Assembly (NCBI GenBank): GCA_038049695.1
Contig: CP142458.1
Span: 41,881,501 to 41,945,500, forward strand
Direction: 5' to 3'
DNA length: 64,000 nt
Origin: Cinnamomum chago
Taxonomy: Eukaryota > Streptophyta > Magnoliopsida > Laurales > Lauraceae
A program made the position numbers and the translations under genes. A model generated the notes under the pieces. That model did no database searches and was not told the DNA's origin. It was given only the letters and a program-made list of their open reading frames with translations. Numbering within the stretch: the first letter of the stretch is position 1; every line of letters starts with the position of its first letter. Of the stretch, positions 61,062 through 64,000 are shown piece after piece.

Positions 61062-61335
61062 GCATGAGAGAGAGAGACTTCTGTGAAAATGCTTTCCAAT
61101 CGACCTCCTGTCTTCTTGGATTGCTCTTCTTTATATAGACTTTACATTGCCTAAGTTTAGGCTACAAATCATCAAAACAGAACCTAATTAAATCTCTAAA
61201 TATGGTAAAACATCCTAGCATATGATTTAGTCTTGCTGTACAAGTTATGACTAGATCTCATATGTACAAGTGGGCCGGGCCTATTATCATACAAGTGAGC
61301 TAGGCCTATTTAACATACAAGTTTACACTTTAACA
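61010..61335 (-). mobile_element. Copia-D 5' LTR (326 bp) with GA expansion
   Basis: It is the same as the 3' LTR, but its U5 end carries a long (GA)n run at about 61014-61060 and a second short GA run. The extra length accounts for the size difference. Confidence 0.92.
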
Positions 61336-61340
61336 CAAAC

Positions 61341-61791
61341 ATGGGAAACAAACAACGGTAAAGTCGAATCTGTACATCCTCCTTTCGCCATAATAAAATA
61401 TAAAGACATAAATGCTACTCCATTTAAAAATGTCCACTAAATCCAACCTCTATAATGCTCACTGTTGAACATTTATCCCATATAGTAGAACAAAATAATT
61501 TCACAAATCTTTATTTACAAACAATTGGATCACAAACACAAAGAATTGAAAATATCATCTCTCAACAAGAATCAAGTTCCTCAGCTCAATTCAAAATAAC
61601 AAGAGAAGTTCTAGCACTATGCTCAGACTTCATCTCAAAATTAACATTAGATAAAAAAAACCTCTAAAATTCCCTGCTGATTTTAAAAATGAAATTTCTC
61701 TAAGAACAGATCCACTTGATAAAGGAAAATCAATAAATATGGTTGTGGAAGGACCAATAATTCCTAATTCCTCCGACTTTAATACATATGA
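61341..61791 (+). pseudogene. Viral coat protein fragment, copy 2 right part
   Basis: The sequence after the CAAAC duplication aligns with about 49340-49790 of copy 1, including the start of the second coat protein frame at 61455. That frame is cut near 61665 by a frameshift in a poly-A run. Similarity ends at about 61791, where LINE-like sequence begins. Confidence 0.8.
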
Positions 61792-62266
61792 TTGGGAATT
61801 AAATATAATTTTCTCTTGTCCTGCTCTATTATTCTTGGGTTATGTTGGAAATGACATGGAATCCTAGGGCCCAGAACTTCAAGTCGCAACATGATGTAAG
61901 CTTCCACCAAACTTACAGGAAGGTGAAGAAATTTCATTCACGGATCTTGGGGAATAAACATTTTTACTACACTAACCAAAAAATCGTCATGGTAATCCAG
62001 TTTGGGGGGTATAACAAGAGGTGTAGGATATTTCTAGTCAGTTGGGGGCATTATTTCATCATGTTCCTTGAAAGGCAAATGTTATGGTGGATGGCCTTGC
62101 TAAGGAAGGAGTATTTTGCTTTTCTATTAATTTTGATATGTAGACTTCTCCTTTTCTTTGGGAATTATTTGCATTGTTTTGGGCTCGGCTTAGCAGTGTT
62201 TTGCTGCTTAGCCTTCTTTGGTGTGTTTGGTTTGTGAAATAAAGTTCATAGTTAAAAAAAAAAAAA
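61792..62266 (+). mobile_element. L1 LINE 3' end fragment
   Basis: Decayed frames read VDGLAKEGV (RNase H C-terminal motif common in plant L1 elements). AATAAA at 62238-62243 and a poly-A run at 62254-62266 mark the 3' end. It is 5'-truncated, as is usual for LINEs. No target duplication was identified. Confidence 0.65.
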
Positions 62267-62329
62267 TCCACATTATATGTGCTCCATGTGTTAAACCATT
62301 ACATTAGAAATTTCCTCTAGAATGCCTGG

Positions 62330-62990
62330 TCCTCGAAACGGTATCTCCACCCGCTGGCATGGGATGTGATCTGCTTCTTTACATCTCTTGGTGGTTTGGG
62401 TATTAAATCTATTCGCAGCTTATCATAGGCAGCTATAATGAGACAGTTAGGAACATTAGATCTATTACTCCAACGGGTTGGAATATATGGTTCAGGCTAA
62501 ATACCTTCATCAAAAAAATTTCTGGGATATTCCAATTCCTTGAAAATGAGGAATAAAGTTCTGCCTTTTATTCATCACCTCATAGATAATGGAGAATGTA
62601 CTTCATCTTGGCATTAACTATGGTTGAGATGGTAGATTAATTGCCTTGTATTGAGATCGAACAATTTATGATCTTGGACTAGGTAATGGTGTAATGGTTA
62701 GTCAAATTTAGGCAAATGATTCCTGGAATCTTCCTCCACCAACTTCTGCTGATCTAATCCTAGCATGGCAGAAAATAAACAATGGAGTTGTGCCTCGATG
62801 GATTCTCTGATGAAGTGATGTGGATTGCTGAAAATAATGGTAAATTTTCTTTAAAGTCCGCTTCTAATTCTGCTCATCAACATCACTTATACGTGCCTCT
62901 GGTTTGGATGGATTGGATTTGGTTTAAGGCAAGGATCAAAATAGCGATTACGCAGGGTGTAGTGGCCGGTGATCAAAAGGCTATGTAGCA
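62330..62990 (+). pseudogene. L1 LINE reverse-transcriptase C-terminal and zinc-binding remnant
   Basis: Broken frames show the pattern of the region after the RT in plant L1 elements (a GLGIKSIRSLS-like stretch, then VLPFIHHLI, then NNGKFSLKSA). There are many stops and shifts, so it is older than the neighbouring 3' end fragment. It seems to be a separate fragment, because the order of parts is reversed relative to one L1. Confidence 0.6.
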
Positions 62991-64000
62991 GTAGTAGCAA
63001 TACGTAGTGGTGTGAATCAAAAAGTTGTCAAAAAAGTTTGAAAAAATATCCAAAAAATTCCAGAATATTGGAAAATGTTAGAATTTGATGCTTTCTTCCT
63101 ATAATAACTAAGATAGGGGGTGTAGCGGTCCGTTCAATGCATAGAAGTTCTGTATCGTTAAATGATTATTAAAACAAACAATAGTGATCTGATTTTTCCC
63201 ATGTATTAATGTTGGTTAGCCATACTAAGTTAGATTCTATTATGCATTTCTAAATTCATAGTTCATATAGGCAATTTAATATAATTGTATATGACAAAGG
63301 ATATATAAATTATAAAGTAATGCTTAAATAAAGTTTAAAGTTCAAACCAAATAACAAGTTACCTTTCATCAAAACAAACAATGTATTTTTGTTGAGTGTA
63401 GAGAAAGGAATACATCTACCTTAGGTGGTGTGTACCGGGATATACCTAGAGAAGAGCCCTTAAGCGGAACTCTTTGTAACAACTGCAATTCGGCGAGATC
63501 ATGTGTTTTTTGGTGTTCTTTTAAGCATAGAAAGAAAGAAGACTTGCGTAGAAATATTATTTGGAGAGTAGAATAAAAATGTTGCGTCTTATTATACATT
63601 TTAAAGTTTTTTGGCAAGTAGAAGTCTGTCTTACCCCATAGCAGTCCGTAGTGGCTGTAGTAGACTGTAGCGGCCGCTATTGATTGAGTGGTGCTAACTA
63701 CCGCTATTTTAATCAATGAACTTGACTATAATTCCCTTATATGGGCACTAGAATGGGGATGTTCAAACTGCAACAGGAACTACAGAAACATGCTGACACA
63801 GGAACTACAGAAGTGAATTTATGCTGGAAGAAAGGTTTGGCCAATGGTTGAAGCGAGTTGATGTCATGGATCAAACTACGTAGCGGCCGCTATATCGGGC
63901 GTAGCGGTGAAGTCATGGATCAAACTACGTAGCGGCCGCGGTCTTCACCGCTACGCTAAATGGTATTTAGCGCTGTTCACATCCATAGCGGCTGCTATAC
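62991..64000. repeat. Repeat region with TAGCGGCCGCTA palindromes
   Basis: GTAGCGGCCGC motifs occur at about 63669, 63882 and 63930, with degenerate forms near 62958 (GTAGTGGCCGG), 63122 (GTAGCGGTCCG), and CATAGCGGCTGCTAT near 63985. A 22-bp segment (GGATCAAACTACGTAGCGGC) is directly repeated near 63870 and 63918. It may be the terminal region of a DNA transposon continuing beyond the window. No gene is seen. Confidence 0.55.

Larger units (their letters stand above)
55944..61335 (-). mobile_element. Copia-D: complete Ty1/Copia element (5,392 bp)
   Basis: On the minus strand: 5' LTR (61010-61335), primer site, gag start at 60300, zinc knuckle, protease, integrase, RT, RNase H, polypurine tract and 3' LTR (55944-56218). 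The target duplication is CAAAC at 55939-55943 and 61336-61340. The LTRs differ by few bases apart from a GA-repeat expansion. The family is different from Copia-A, B and C: short LTRs and different polyprotein motifs. Confidence 0.95.
54407..61791 (+). mobile_element. Endogenous caulimovirid, copy 2, split by Copia-D
   Basis: The leader (54407-54604) and movement/coat protein sequences repeat those of copy 1 at high identity until 55943. Copia-D lies at 55944-61335 with duplication CAAAC, and viral sequence resumes at 61341, collinear with about 49340 onward in copy 1. It is lost at about 61791, inside the coat protein region. Its stops are at different places from copy 1, so the two decayed separately. 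Confidence 0.85.

Noticed and set aside
61842..62237. 131-codon frame after viral copy 2
   Set aside because: It is in a shifted frame of an L1 3' end; the true L1 motif lies in another frame and is decayed.

Overview
This is repeat-dense nuclear DNA from a flowering plant. The evidence is nested LTR retrotransposons (Copia polyproteins, tRNA-iMet-type primer sites, 5-bp target duplications), an integrated caulimovirid, plant L1 and RTE LINE debris, and one spliced host gene of the DCC thiol-disulfide oxidoreductase family (DUF393). I cannot place the species. There is no sign of bacterial or organelle origin.

Layout. 1-5497: three layers of a long LTR-like unit ('GACC family', ends TGTAGCGACCCCGG...GGGTCGGGGTCTTACA) inside Copia-A. 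5498-11206: Copia-A, minus strand, 5' half only; the rest lies left of the window. 11207-11542: remnant of a related GACC unit plus unassigned DNA. 11543-34827: Copia-B, plus strand, same family as Copia-A, split by two insertions at abutting sites: Copia-C (15421-27254, minus, duplication GAAAG), which itself carries a solo LTR of its own family (19987-22006, duplication CTCAA), and a GACC-family solo unit (27265-30058, duplication GTCCT). 34828-36563: possible old LTR and the gene promoter region.

36564-44311: exons 1 and 2 of the DCC gene. Its 7.4-kb first intron holds a Copia-like non-autonomous element (LTRs 40782-41218 and 43044-43547), into whose first LTR edge a gypsy-type non-autonomous element (37408-40777) was inserted. 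No third exon is visible downstream.

45811 to about 47600: fragment of another LTR-like unit. 47821-61791: two head-to-tail copies of an endogenous caulimovirid 6,583 bp apart. The first encodes movement protein, coat protein with zinc knuckle, and aspartic protease, then an unassigned reading frame, with no reverse transcriptase. The second has the promoter, poly(A) signal, primer site and movement protein, and is split by Copia-D (55944-61335, minus, duplication CAAAC). All viral frames are broken. 61792-62990: L1 LINE pieces. 62991-64000: a cluster of TAGCGGCCGCTA-like palindromes continuing past the window.

The duplications give relative orders of insertion. Copia-B is older than Copia-C. 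Copia-C and the 27265 unit both entered Copia-B, and the 27265 unit abuts the Copia-C duplication. The Copia-like element in the DCC intron is older than the gypsy-type one. The virus is older than Copia-D. The most unusual signals are the RT-less viral unit, clusters of TCGA-centred palindromes shared by unrelated element families, and insertions that abut other elements' LTR ends.
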